NCBI RefSeq assembly: GCF_001509475.1
Contig: NZ_LLZG01000037.1
Coordinates: forward strand, 1 to 21,212
Source: Streptomyces regalis
GTDB lineage: Bacteria > Actinomycetota > Actinomycetes > Streptomycetales > Streptomycetaceae
Direction of reading: 5' to 3'
Length of the DNA stretch: 21,212 bases
Below, piece by piece: positions 7,184 to 14,753 of this stretch. The translations under genes were made by a program, and so were the position numbers. The notes below the pieces were generated by a model that worked only from the letters and a program-made list of their open reading frames with translations, was not told the DNA's origin and ran no database searches. How positions within the stretch are numbered: the first letter of the stretch is position 1; every line of letters starts with the position of its first letter.

Positions 7184-8314
7184 ATGCCTGTGTCCGTAGA
7201 ACCGACGTCCGTCGAGCCGGCGGAGACGGAACCGGCCGAGGCGTTGCGGCCGCACGCCGAGAACGCCTTCGCCCATGAACTCGCCGCGCTGGCCGCGCAG
7301 GACGACCGTCCGCGACCGGCCCGCTGGAAGCTGTCGCCATGGGCGGTGGCCACGTATCTGCTCGGCGGCACGCTGCCGGACGGCACGGTGATCACACCGA
7401 AGTACGTGGGCCCGCGCCGCCTCGTCGAGGTCGCCGTCACCACGCTCGCCACCGACCGCGCCCTGCTCCTGCTCGGCGTGCCCGGCACCGCCAAGACCTG
7501 GGTCTCCGAACACCTGGCCGCAGCGGTCAGCGGCGACTCGACGCTGTTGGTGCAGGGCACGGCGGGCACGCCGGAGGAGGCCATCCGCTACGGCTGGAAC
7601 TACGCGCAGCTGCTCGCGCACGGGCCGAGCCGGGACGCCCTCGTGCCGAGCCCTGTCATGCGCGCCATGGCGGAGGGGATGACGGCGCGGGTGGAGGAGC
7701 TGACCCGTATTCCGGCGGACGTGCAGGACACGTTGATCACGATCCTTTCCGAGAAGACGCTTCCGATACCGGAGTTGGGCCAGGAGGTGCAGGCGGTCCG
7801 CGGCTTCAACCTCATCGCCACGGCCAACGACCGCGACCGAGGCGTCAACGACCTCTCCAGCGCTCTGCGCCGCCGCTTCAACACGGTCGTGCTGCCGCTG
7901 CCGGAGAGCGTCGAGGCCGAGGTGGACATCGTCTCCCGCCGCGTCGACCAGATCGGCCGCTCCCTCGACCTGCCGGCCGCGCCCGACGGCATCGACGAGA
8001 TCCGCCGTGTCGTCACCGTCTTCCGGGAACTGCGCGACGGGGTGACGTCCGACGGCCGCACCAAGCTGAAGTCGCCGAGCGGCACGCTGTCGACGGCCGA
8101 GGCGATCTCCGTCGTCACCAACGGCCTCGCGCTGGCCGCCCACTTCGGCGACGGCGTCCTGCGATCCGGCGACGTGGCCGCGGGCATCCTCGGCGCCGTC
8201 GTCCGCGATCCGGCGGCCGACCGGACCATCTGGCAGGAGTACCTGGAGGCGGTCGTGCGTGAACGGGACGGCTGGACGGACTTCTACCGGGCGTGCCGGG
8301 AGGTGAGCGCGTGA
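7184..8314 (+). CDS. MoxR-family AAA+ ATPase
   Basis: 376 aa from ATG 7184, chosen because GGAGGGGG lies 8 nt upstream; an ATG at 7016 would overlap the divergent promoter region. Walker A is GVPGTAKT (residues 98-105). The MoxR-style Walker B/sensor region is ELTRIPADVQDTLITILSEK, with sensor 1 in LIATANDRD (Asn215) and an arginine-rich SSALRRRFN segment for the finger (about 225-233). All key residues seem present. MoxR ATPases typically remodel targets together with a VWA protein, as RavA-ViaA, NorQ-NorD and CbbQ-CbbO do. The VWA protein is two to three genes downstream in the same unit, which fits. It resembles E. coli YehL in size and context. The cytoplasmic target is unknown. Confidence 0.92.
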   Translation: MPVSVEPTSVEPAETEPAEALRPHAENAFAHELAALAAQDDRPRPARWKLSPWAVATYLLGGTLPDGTVITPKYVGPRRLVEVAVTTLATDRALLLLGVPGTAKTWVSEHLAAAVSGDSTLLVQGTAGTPEEAIRYGWNYAQLLAHGPSRDALVPSPVMRAMAEGMTARVEELTRIPADVQDTLITILSEKTLPIPELGQEVQAVRGFNLIATANDRDRGVNDLSSALRRRFNTVVLPLPESVEAEVDIVSRRVDQIGRSLDLPAAPDGIDEIRRVVTVFRELRDGVTSDGRTKLKSPSGTLSTAEAISVVTNGLALAAHFGDGVLRSGDVAAGILGAVVRDPAADRTIWQEYLEAVVRERDGWTDFYRACREVSA

Positions 8315-8433
8315 ACGACGACCTTGGGTGGGGCCGACCTGGCGGCGGGTCAAAGGCGGGCGGATCGACGGCGGGCGGATCCGTGGCCGGGGTGGGACGT
8401 GGTGGGGTCGGCGTGGTGAGGCCGGCGCGGTGA
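8311..8433 (+). CDS. Possible 40-aa ORF coupled to the MoxR stop
   Basis: GTG at 8311 overlaps the MoxR stop as GTGA, then runs 40 codons to TGA 8431-8433. The product begins MNDDLGWGRPGGG and is a Gly/Val/Arg-rich low-complexity peptide with two AGGS copies. The overlap suggests translational coupling, but the composition looks like decayed or spacer sequence. It may be the 5' remnant of a gene that once filled the 8315-8732 gap, or a spurious ORF. Confidence 0.3.
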   Translation: MNDDLGWGRPGGGSKAGGSTAGGSVAGVGRGGVGVVRPAR

Positions 8434-8732
8434 GGCCGGGTGATCGAGGCCGGGTGGGCGGTCCGTGAGGGTCTTGAGGGACGTGAGCGGGGTCGGGCCG
8501 GGGCGGTTCCGGGATCGTGATCAAGGGCTCCTCGGGGGCCGTCATGCGGGGCGGCTCGGAGCCCGTGGTGTGGGGCGGCGGCTCGGGGCACGTGATGCGG
8601 GGCGCGGTCGGGAGGGAGCCGAGGGGGCCGAGGGGCGGACCCGTTGGTCGCGGCTGCGAGTTGGTGTGCGGCGGCGGTGCGGTCATGGCGGTTCTGTGAC
8701 CGTGCGGCACTGAGAGGTCGGGAGGGCGTCCG
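8434..8732 (+). other. G-rich low-complexity spacer inside the operon
   Basis: About 300 bp without a convincing gene, in an otherwise compact transcription unit. A frame open from 8487 to 8699 contains four degenerate 8-9-residue copies of a GSxxxVMRG type unit (8505-8606), with a possible GTG at 8517. Neither strand gives a recognisable domain. It may be a decayed gene. Confidence 0.4.
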
Positions 8733-11700
8733 GTGAGGACACGCGGTGGCAGCGGAGGAGAGGGGGACGGTGTGACAGGCGTTGACGAGGTGGGGAGTGG
8801 GGGCTCGGAGGCGGGTGCCCACCGGGCGGGCGACGGGCCGGCGGAGTGCTCGGACGCCTCGGCCGTACGAGCCCCGGTAACGAAGCCGCCGGGACCATTG
8901 CTGCTCGGAGTGCGGCACCACGGGCCGGGGTCGGCGCGGGCCGTGCGGGCGGCGCTGGACGCGGCCCGGCCGCGGGTCGTGCTGATCGAGGGCCCGCCGG
9001 AGGCAGACGCCCTGATCCCGCTCGCCGCCGACGAGGACATGCGGCCGCCGGTCGCGCTCCTCGCTCACGCCGTGGACGAGCCCGGTCGCTCGGCCTTCTG
9101 GCCGCTGGCCGAGTTCTCACCGGAGTGGGTCGCGATCCGCTGGGCCCTGGAGCACCAGGTCCCGGCCCGCTTCATCGACCTGCCGGCCACGCACACGCTG
9201 GCGTGGGGCGGGCAGGACGAGCCCGCACTAGATGCGGGGGCCGGCGAGGGGAGGGGGCCGCAGCCGGAGCCCGAGCCGGAGCCGGGAATCGACGCCCGGC
9301 CGGGGGCTGAGGGTGGCGGTCGGGAGGCTGGGGCTGCTGACGCCGGTGGGGCAGGTAGCGGTACGTCTGAGGCCGGTTCGGGGAGCGGCTGGACGCTGGA
9401 GGTCGGTCCGGAGAGCGGTCCTACGCCGGCAGCCGGTTCGGGGAGCGGCCCGATGCCCGCAGCCGGTTCGGGGAGCGGTCCGACGCTGGAGGTCGGTTCG
9501 GGGAGCGGTCCGACGCTGGAGGTCGGTTCGGGGAGCGGCCCTACGCCGGCAGCCGATCCGGGGAGCGGTCCGACGCCGGAGGCCGGTTCGGGGAGCGGCC
9601 GGACGCCGGAGGTCGGTTCGGAGGGCGGCCGGGCGCCGGCAGCCGGTTCGGGGAGCGGTCCGACGCCGGAGGCCGGTCCAGGGAGCGGCCGTGTGTCTGG
9701 TGTCGGCGCGGCCGGCGGCAGCGACCCCCGTGCCGATGTCCGGGTCGATCCCCTCGCCGTGCTCGCCGATGCCGCCGGTTACGACGATCCCGAGCGGTGG
9801 TGGGAGGACGTTGTCGAGCACCGGGGAGTGGGGGACGGGGACGCGTTCGCGCCGTTTCTCGGGCTCGAGGAGGCCATGGGGGCGTTGCGGGAGGCGTACG
9901 GGAGTGGGGGGTATGAGCGGGATCTCGTGCGGGAGGCGTATATGCGGCTCCAAGTGCGGTCGGCTCAGCGGGAGTTCGGGGACGAGGTGGCCGTCGTGTG
10001 CGGGGCGTGGCATGTGCCCGCGCTGCGGCGGAAGAGCACCGTGGCCGCCGACAAGGCGCTGCTGAAGGGGTTGCCCAAGGCCAAGGCCGACATGACGTGG
10101 GTGCCTTGGACGTATCGCCGGTTGGCTCGGGTCAGTGGGTACGGAGCGGGGATCGACTCGCCGGGGTGGTACGGGCACCTCTTCGGCGCGCCGGACCGGC
10201 CGGTCGAGCGGTGGATGACCAAGGTGGCCGGGTTGCTGCGGGACGAGGACCGGATCGTGTCCTCGGCGCACGTCATCGAGGCGGTGCGGCTGGCGGAGAC
10301 GCTCGCGGTGATGCGGGGGCGCCCGTTGCCGGGGCTGAGCGAGACGACCGACGCGGTGCGGGCGGTGATGTGCGAGGGCTCGGACGTGCCGCTGGCGTTG
10401 GTGCAGGACCGGCTCGTGGTGGGTGACGTGCTGGGGGAGGTGCCGCGGTCGGCGCCGGCGGTGCCGTTGCAGCGGGACCTCGACCGGATCCAGCGTCGAC
10501 TGCGGCTCAAACCGGAGGCCCTGGAGCGGGAGTTGGAGCTCGACCTGCGCAAGGAGAACGACGCCGAGCGCAGCAGGCTGCTGCACCGGCTGCGGCTGCT
10601 GGGCGTCGGGTGGGGCGAGCCGGTCGCGTCGCGGGGCAGCACGGGGACGTTCCGGGAGACGTGGCGGCTGCGGTGGGAGCCCGAGCTGTCCGTGCGGGTC
10701 GCGGAGGCCGGGGTATGGGGGACCACCGTGTTCTCCGCGGCGACCGCCAAAGCGGAAGCGGACGCCGTCGCCGCGCAGGGCCTGGCCGACGTCACCGCCC
10801 TCGCCGAGCGCTGCCTGCTGGCCGAACTGCCGGACGCACTGCCCGCGGTGATGCAGATCCTCGCCGACCGGGCCGCCCTCGACGCGGACGTCGGCCGTCT
10901 CGCCCAGGCCCTGCCCGCGCTGGTCCGTTCCCTGCGGTACGGCGATGTGCGCGGCACGGACACCGGAGCGCTCACGGAGGTCGCCGCGGGGCTCGCCGAG
11001 CGCGTCTTCGTCGGCCTGCCCCCGGCCTGCGCCGCCCTGGACGCCGACGCGGCCGAGGAGATGCGGCGCCATGTGGATGCGGTGCATGGAGCGGTGGGGT
11101 TGCTGGGCGATGCGGTGGGTTCGGGGCAGGGTGCCGAGGACGGGGCCGCCGTTGCGGGGGACGGCACCCCAGGTGACGGTGTGCCGTCAGAACACGGCAC
11201 ACCGTCGGCGCGCGGCGCAATGGGCGACCCGCCCGCCGCCCTCGGCCATGGCGGCCTGCGCAACCGCTGGCATGCGGTGCTCCGGGTGCTGTCCGTGCGG
11301 GACACCGTGCCCGGCGTCATCCGGGGGCGTGCTGTGCGGCTGCTGCTGGACGACGGGGAGTTGGCGCAGGACGAGGCGGCGCGGCTGATGGGGCTCGCGT
11401 TGTCGCCGGGGACGCCGCCGGGGGAGGCGGCCGCGTGGATCGAGGGGTTCGTCGGTGGGGGTTCGGGTGGCGGGATGCTGCTCGTGCATGACGAGCGGCT
11501 GCTCGGGTTGGTCGATGCGTGGCTGACGGGAGTGTCGGCGGAGGCGTTCACGGACGTGCTGCCGCTGCTGAGGCGCACGTTCTCGGCGTATGAGCCCGGA
11601 GTGCGGCGGACCTTGGGCGAGCTGGTTCGGCGCGGGCCGGGGGAGCGGGGCAGTGCGCGGGCCGGCGGATCCGGCATACCCGGCTTCGCCGCCGAGCTCG

Positions 11701-11804
11701 ACCTGGAGCGGGCGGATGCCGTGTTGCCGGTGGTGCGCTTGCTGCTGGGGCTGGAGCGCGTGGAAGAGGACGTCGAGAACGACCTTGTGGGGGTGACGGG
11801 ATGA
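8733..11804 (+). CDS. DUF5682 protein, TraB/TIKI/EreA-like hydrolase motifs, with internal decapeptide repeats
   Basis: 1023 aa from GTG 8733, with GGAGG 7 nt upstream. A GTG at 8772 with a strong GGAGGAGAGGGGG site is an equally possible start (1010 aa). After a short Gly-rich leader, the core begins LLLGVRHHGPGSARAVRAAL (H62, H63), then VVLIEGPPEAD (E86) and, after the insert, AVVCGAWHVPAL (H427). A first GxxH, a Glu after a strand and a second GxxH are the layout of TraB/TIKI/ChaN/EreA-like enzymes; this link is my inference. Residues 215-324 are eleven 10-residue repeats that split the core. The rest is a long helical region with a Leu-rich C-terminus. The size and setting match E. coli YehM. 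The stop overlaps the next ORF as ATGA. Catalytic activity is unproven. Confidence 0.88.
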   Translation: MRTRGGSGGEGDGVTGVDEVGSGGSEAGAHRAGDGPAECSDASAVRAPVTKPPGPLLLGVRHHGPGSARAVRAALDAARPRVVLIEGPPEADALIPLAADEDMRPPVALLAHAVDEPGRSAFWPLAEFSPEWVAIRWALEHQVPARFIDLPATHTLAWGGQDEPALDAGAGEGRGPQPEPEPEPGIDARPGAEGGGREAGAADAGGAGSGTSEAGSGSGWTLEVGPESGPTPAAGSGSGPMPAAGSGSGPTLEVGSGSGPTLEVGSGSGPTPAADPGSGPTPEAGSGSGRTPEVGSEGGRAPAAGSGSGPTPEAGPGSGRVSGVGAAGGSDPRADVRVDPLAVLADAAGYDDPERWWEDVVEHRGVGDGDAFAPFLGLEEAMGALREAYGSGGYERDLVREAYMRLQVRSAQREFGDEVAVVCGAWHVPALRRKSTVAADKALLKGLPKAKADMTWVPWTYRRLARVSGYGAGIDSPGWYGHLFGAPDRPVERWMTKVAGLLRDEDRIVSSAHVIEAVRLAETLAVMRGRPLPGLSETTDAVRAVMCEGSDVPLALVQDRLVVGDVLGEVPRSAPAVPLQRDLDRIQRRLRLKPEALERELELDLRKENDAERSRLLHRLRLLGVGWGEPVASRGSTGTFRETWRLRWEPELSVRVAEAGVWGTTVFSAATAKAEADAVAAQGLADVTALAERCLLAELPDALPAVMQILADRAALDADVGRLAQALPALVRSLRYGDVRGTDTGALTEVAAGLAERVFVGLPPACAALDADAAEEMRRHVDAVHGAVGLLGDAVGSGQGAEDGAAVAGDGTPGDGVPSEHGTPSARGAMGDPPAALGHGGLRNRWHAVLRVLSVRDTVPGVIRGRAVRLLLDDGELAQDEAARLMGLALSPGTPPGEAAAWIEGFVGGGSGGGMLLVHDERLLGLVDAWLTGVSAEAFTDVLPLLRRTFSAYEPGVRRTLGELVRRGPGERGSARAGGSGIPGFAAELDLERADAVLPVVRLLLGLERVEEDVENDLVGVTG
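9375..9704 (+). repeat. Eleven in-frame 30-bp tandem repeats in the DUF5682 gene
   Basis: Exact 30-bp period. Units encode GSGSGPTLEV, GSGSGPTPAA or GSGSGPTPEA variants. Two adjacent units (9465-9494, 9495-9524) are identical at the nucleotide level, which points to recent duplication. They form a flexible Gly/Ser/Pro linker inserted between the two conserved halves of the DUF5682 core. Confidence 0.95.
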
Positions 11805-11974
11805 CGACTGACGGTGTGACGGAGCCGAGGGAGCGGGCCGGAGCAGTGGGTGCCGGCAGGCAGGCGCAGGGGTTCCCGGTGCAAGGCGGTCCCATGACGA
11901 CGACCGTGCCGGGGATCCGGGGGATCCCGGTGATCCCGCTGTGGGAGCGGCCTCTCAAGGGAGCGTGCCGATGA
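11801..11974 (+). CDS. 57-aa ORF overlapping both its neighbours
   Basis: ATG 11801 overlaps the DUF5682 stop as ATGA, and its own stop (11972-11974) overlaps the ATG of the VWA gene, again as ATGA. Such four-base overlaps at both ends are strong signs of translational coupling. The product begins MTTDGVTEPRERAGAVGAG and ends in VPGIRGIPVIPLWERPLKG, with a hydrophobic, Pro/Ile-rich tail; no known family is recognised. A GGGGG stretch lies 6-10 nt upstream. An internal ATG at residue 32 gives a shorter option. It may be a small subunit of the MoxR-VWA complex, or may serve only to keep ribosomes moving into the VWA gene. Existence as a protein is not certain. Confidence 0.55.
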   Translation: MTTDGVTEPRERAGAVGAGRQAQGFPVQGGPMTTTVPGIRGIPVIPLWERPLKGACR

Positions 11975-13134
11975 CGACCGAGGCGATGGACCCGGCCCAG
12001 GAGCGGCTGCGACGGTGGCGGATGGTGCTGGGCGGGGGCGACGCCGACGGCACCGGGCGCGCGCTCTCGGGGCGGGACTCCGCGATGGACGGAGCGCTGG
12101 CCGCCCTCTATGGCAAGGGGGACAAGGCGCAGTCGGGGAAGGACCGTTCGGCGGGGCTCGGGGCGTCGGCGCCGTCCGTGGCGCGCTGGCTCGGCGACAT
12201 CCGGACGTACTTCCCGTCGTCCGTCGTCCAGGTCATGCAGCGGGACGCCATCGACCGGCTCGGGCTGAACACCCTGCTGCTGGAGCCGGAGATGCTGGAG
12301 GCGGTGGAGGCGGACGTGCACCTCGTCGGCACGCTGCTGTCGCTCAACAAGGCGATGCCTCAGACCACGAAGGAAACGGCAAGGGCCGTCGTGCGCAAGG
12401 TCGTCGAGGATCTGGAGAAGCGGCTCGCCACCCGCACCCGGGCCACCCTCACCGGCGCCCTTGACCGCAGCGCCCGTATCAACAGGCCACGCCACCACGA
12501 CATCGACTGGAACCGGACGATCGCGGCCAACCTCAAGCACTACCTGCCGGAGTACCGGACGATCGTGCCCGAGCGGCTCATCGGGTACGGGCGGGCGTCG
12601 CAGTCCGTGAAGAAGGAAGTCGTCCTCTGCATCGACCAGTCCGGGTCGATGGCGGCGTCCGTGGTGTACGCGGCGGTGTTCGGGGCCGTGCTGGCGTCCA
12701 TGCGGTCCATCAGCACCCGGCTCGTCGTCTTCGACACATCCGTCGTCGACCTCACCGACCAGCTCGACGACCCGGTCGACGTCCTGTTCGGCACACAGCT
12801 CGGTGGCGGCACCGACATCAACCGGGCGCTCGCGTACTGCCAGTCGCAGATCACCCGGCCCGCGGAGACGGTGGTCGTGCTGATCAGCGACCTGTACGAG
12901 GGAGGCATACGGAACGAGATGCTCAAGCGGGTCGCCGCGATGAAGGCGTCAGGGGTGCAGTTCGTGGCGCTGCTGGCGCTGTCGGACGAGGGGGCGCCCG
13001 CCTACGACCGGGAGCATGCCGCCGCCCTTGCCGCGCTGGGCGCACCGGCCTTCGCCTGTACGCCCGACCTGTTCCCGGACGTGATGGCGGCGGCCATCGA
13101 GAAGCGGCCGATTCCGGTGCCGGACACAGTGTGA
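11971..13134 (+). CDS. VWA-domain protein, partner of the MoxR ATPase
   Basis: 387 aa from ATG 11971, with AAGGGAG 6 nt upstream; a GTG at 11941 is in frame but lies inside the 57-aa ORF. The N-terminal half is helical and charged (ERLRRWRMVLGGG at the start). The C-terminal half is a VWA fold with an intact metal site: DQSGS (D222, S224, S226), Thr281 in GGGTDINRAL and Asp307 in VVVLISDLYEGG. VWA proteins with this MIDAS pattern bind a divalent ion and a partner. With the MoxR gene in the same unit it is the expected adaptor, like ViaA for RavA. It resembles E. coli YehP in size and setting. It lacks membrane segments and is probably cytoplasmic. Confidence 0.92.
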   Translation: MTTEAMDPAQERLRRWRMVLGGGDADGTGRALSGRDSAMDGALAALYGKGDKAQSGKDRSAGLGASAPSVARWLGDIRTYFPSSVVQVMQRDAIDRLGLNTLLLEPEMLEAVEADVHLVGTLLSLNKAMPQTTKETARAVVRKVVEDLEKRLATRTRATLTGALDRSARINRPRHHDIDWNRTIAANLKHYLPEYRTIVPERLIGYGRASQSVKKEVVLCIDQSGSMAASVVYAAVFGAVLASMRSISTRLVVFDTSVVDLTDQLDDPVDVLFGTQLGGGTDINRALAYCQSQITRPAETVVVLISDLYEGGIRNEMLKRVAAMKASGVQFVALLALSDEGAPAYDREHAAALAALGAPAFACTPDLFPDVMAAAIEKRPIPVPDTV

Positions 13135-13284
13135 GGAGGCGATGTGAGCCGGCGGTGCGAGCAGGCGGCCTGAGGGGGCGGCGCGAGGAGGTGGATCGGC
13201 GGGGAATGGCTGGTGATTTGTCGACCTGGTGACGTCCGACTTGGGCCAGCAAAAGGGACATGAGGCGCATCGGGAACGGGGGGC

Positions 13285-13315
13285 TTGCGCAACCTCGGGA
13301 GGGCCGTGCGAGGAT
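13285..13315 (+). promoter_or_regulatory. Candidate housekeeping-type promoter for the first secreted-protein gene
   Basis: TTGCGC (13285-13290) and GAGGAT (13310-13315) are 19 nt apart, near a streptomycete vegetative pattern. Transcription would begin near 13322, giving a leader of about 120 nt. Confidence 0.35.
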
Positions 13316-13382
13316 CGGACACCTGTTCAGCGGTGCGCCGCGCCCCGCTCGTCCGTACCGCGCCGCATCGACTCGCTGCTCA

Positions 13383-13417
13383 TCACGCGTACTTCGCTGC
13401 ACCTCACGCGTACTTCG
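13383..13417 (+). repeat. 14-bp direct repeat, 21-bp period, in the leader
   Basis: TCACGCGTACTTCG occurs at 13383-13396 and 13404-13417, two helical turns apart, 29 nt before the chosen TTG start. Both copies are perfect. It may be a regulator site or an RNA element; it may also be a chance duplication. Confidence 0.6.
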
Positions 13418-13445
13418 TTCCGTCGCACGGGAGGACCGTCGCCCC

Positions 13446-14477
13446 TTGACCTGGCCAGCCGCTCTGCCGGGTGCCGCTCTGCGCGTCGTGCGCACGGCGG
13501 CCGGGCGGCGTGCGCTGCAGGTGGTGCTGGTGGTGGGCGGCCTGTTCGCGCTGGGCTTCCTCTGCGGAGAGCGGGCGTATGCGGCGGACGGGGTGTCGGT
13601 GGGCACTGCGTCCACGTCATCTGTGCCATCCGCGTCATCCGAGTCGTCTGTCTCGTCCGCGTCGTCCGCGTCGTCCGCGTCCTCCACCGATCTCCGGTCG
13701 GCGACGGAGAATGCGGTCGAGGGGTTCGTGACCGCACCGGCCAAGCCCGGCGTTCGCGATGAGGCGATCGTTCCGGCCGAGCCGGCAACTCCCCGGCACC
13801 CGGCACCCCAGGACCAGGCACCCCGAGCCGGCGCCCCCCACCCCACCGACGATCAAATCCTCAGCCCCGTAGCCCGTCACGTCAGCCAGGCTGTCGGCAC
13901 CCATGTCGTACAGCCGGTCGGCGACGTCGTGCGGACGGTGACCGAGGGGCTGCCCGTGCTGCCGACGGCGCCCGAGTCGCCGGCGTGGCCGGGCCTGCCG
14001 GGGCTGGAATTCCCCGGGCTGCCGGACGTTCCCGGCACGGAGCTTCCCGGGCTGCCCCCGGTGCCCGGGCAGACGTTGCCCGCACCCGTCACCGGGACGC
14101 CCCAGCCGGGATCCGCAGCGCCCGCGCCGGGTGACCGACGCGACGACGAGGGACGCACCGGCAGGGAAGAAGCGACCGTCGTCCACGGCCCCCGGTTCGT
14201 CGCCGACGCCGCCGCGTCCCACGCCCCGGTCGTCGGCGGCGTGCACCTCGGCGCGACCTTCGGGTACGCCCCCGTCCGCCAGATACCGGTCGATCACCCG
14301 GCCGGTGTGCTGGGCAACCGTTCGGCGGGCGACGGCGGTACGTCGCGGCACGGTGACGCGCACGCCGTGTCGCTGAACCAGCGGCCTCCGCTGCGGCTGG
14401 TGCCCGGCGCCGCCGCCCGCGTCGACGCGGACGAGATCCAGGACAGGCACCGGGACATTCCGGTTTCCCCCGCATAG
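13446..14477 (+). CDS. Secreted Ser/Pro-rich protein of unknown function
   Basis: 343 aa from TTG 13446, chosen because GGGAGGA lies 10 nt upstream and the product then starts with a signal-peptide-like region. It begins MTWPAALPGAALRVVRTAAG, then an Arg-containing n-region, a hydrophobic LQVVLVVGGLFALGFL core and a likely cleavage at AYA-ADG. The mature part has a Ser/Ala run encoded by 9-bp tandem repeats (13651-13683), a VSQAVGTHVVQPVGDVVRTV segment, and a Gly/Pro-rich LPGLEFPGLPDVPG region. No catalytic motif is seen. The VxxVxPVGxxV pattern resembles the 11-residue units of the next gene, so the two may be related surface or matrix proteins. The frame is open upstream to ATG 13260. Confidence 0.7.
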   Translation: MTWPAALPGAALRVVRTAAGRRALQVVLVVGGLFALGFLCGERAYAADGVSVGTASTSSVPSASSESSVSSASSASSASSTDLRSATENAVEGFVTAPAKPGVRDEAIVPAEPATPRHPAPQDQAPRAGAPHPTDDQILSPVARHVSQAVGTHVVQPVGDVVRTVTEGLPVLPTAPESPAWPGLPGLEFPGLPDVPGTELPGLPPVPGQTLPAPVTGTPQPGSAAPAPGDRRDDEGRTGREEATVVHGPRFVADAAASHAPVVGGVHLGATFGYAPVRQIPVDHPAGVLGNRSAGDGGTSRHGDAHAVSLNQRPPLRLVPGAAARVDADEIQDRHRDIPVSPA

Positions 14478-14753
14478 GCCAGTAGGCCGGCCCTCCCCGC
14501 CGTATACCTGCCGCGCGGGGGCGGAAACAGGTCTGCCCGCCCGTCCGGACACCCCCCAGCTCCTGGATGTCCCCCGACATTCCCCGGACGGAAGTCGCTG
14601 GAGCCGTACCCGATCCCGCTGGTCCCCAACTTCCCGGACCGCGACCGCAACCGGCGCCGCAATGTCCCCAACCGTCCGAAGTCCCGGAGTTCTTCGCATC
14701 TCCGTTCCTCCGGGAACCTTCGGAGCCCCAAGATCTAGGGATCCGACGCAAGC
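14478..14753 (+). other. 276-bp leader between the two secreted-protein genes
   Basis: Pro/Arg-coding-like open frames run through it, but none has a ribosome site or domain. A weak 6-bp stem (CCCCGC...GCGGGG, near 14496-14522) follows the previous stop. A frame reading PYPIPLVPNFPDRDRNRR from about 14602 has high third-position GC but no start, and could be a relic. Confidence 0.35.

Larger units (their letters stand above)
13135..13445 (+). other. 311-bp non-coding gap before the secreted-protein gene
   Basis: It follows the VWA stop. No terminator of strength is seen. The frame starting at ATG 13260 is open into the next gene, but its only ribosome-like site is 1 nt from that ATG and its sequence is Arg-rich, so it is treated as leader. 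A candidate promoter and a 21-bp-period direct repeat lie in it. Confidence 0.5.

Noticed and set aside
7018..7584. N-terminal extension of the SWIM protein (640-aa reading)
   Set aside because: The extension would lie antisense inside the MoxR gene and erase the divergent promoter region. The sequence from ATG 7017 is the family-like part.
9375..9704. CRISPR array
   Set aside because: The 30-bp units are head-to-tail without spacers, stay in frame and encode a peptide repeat.
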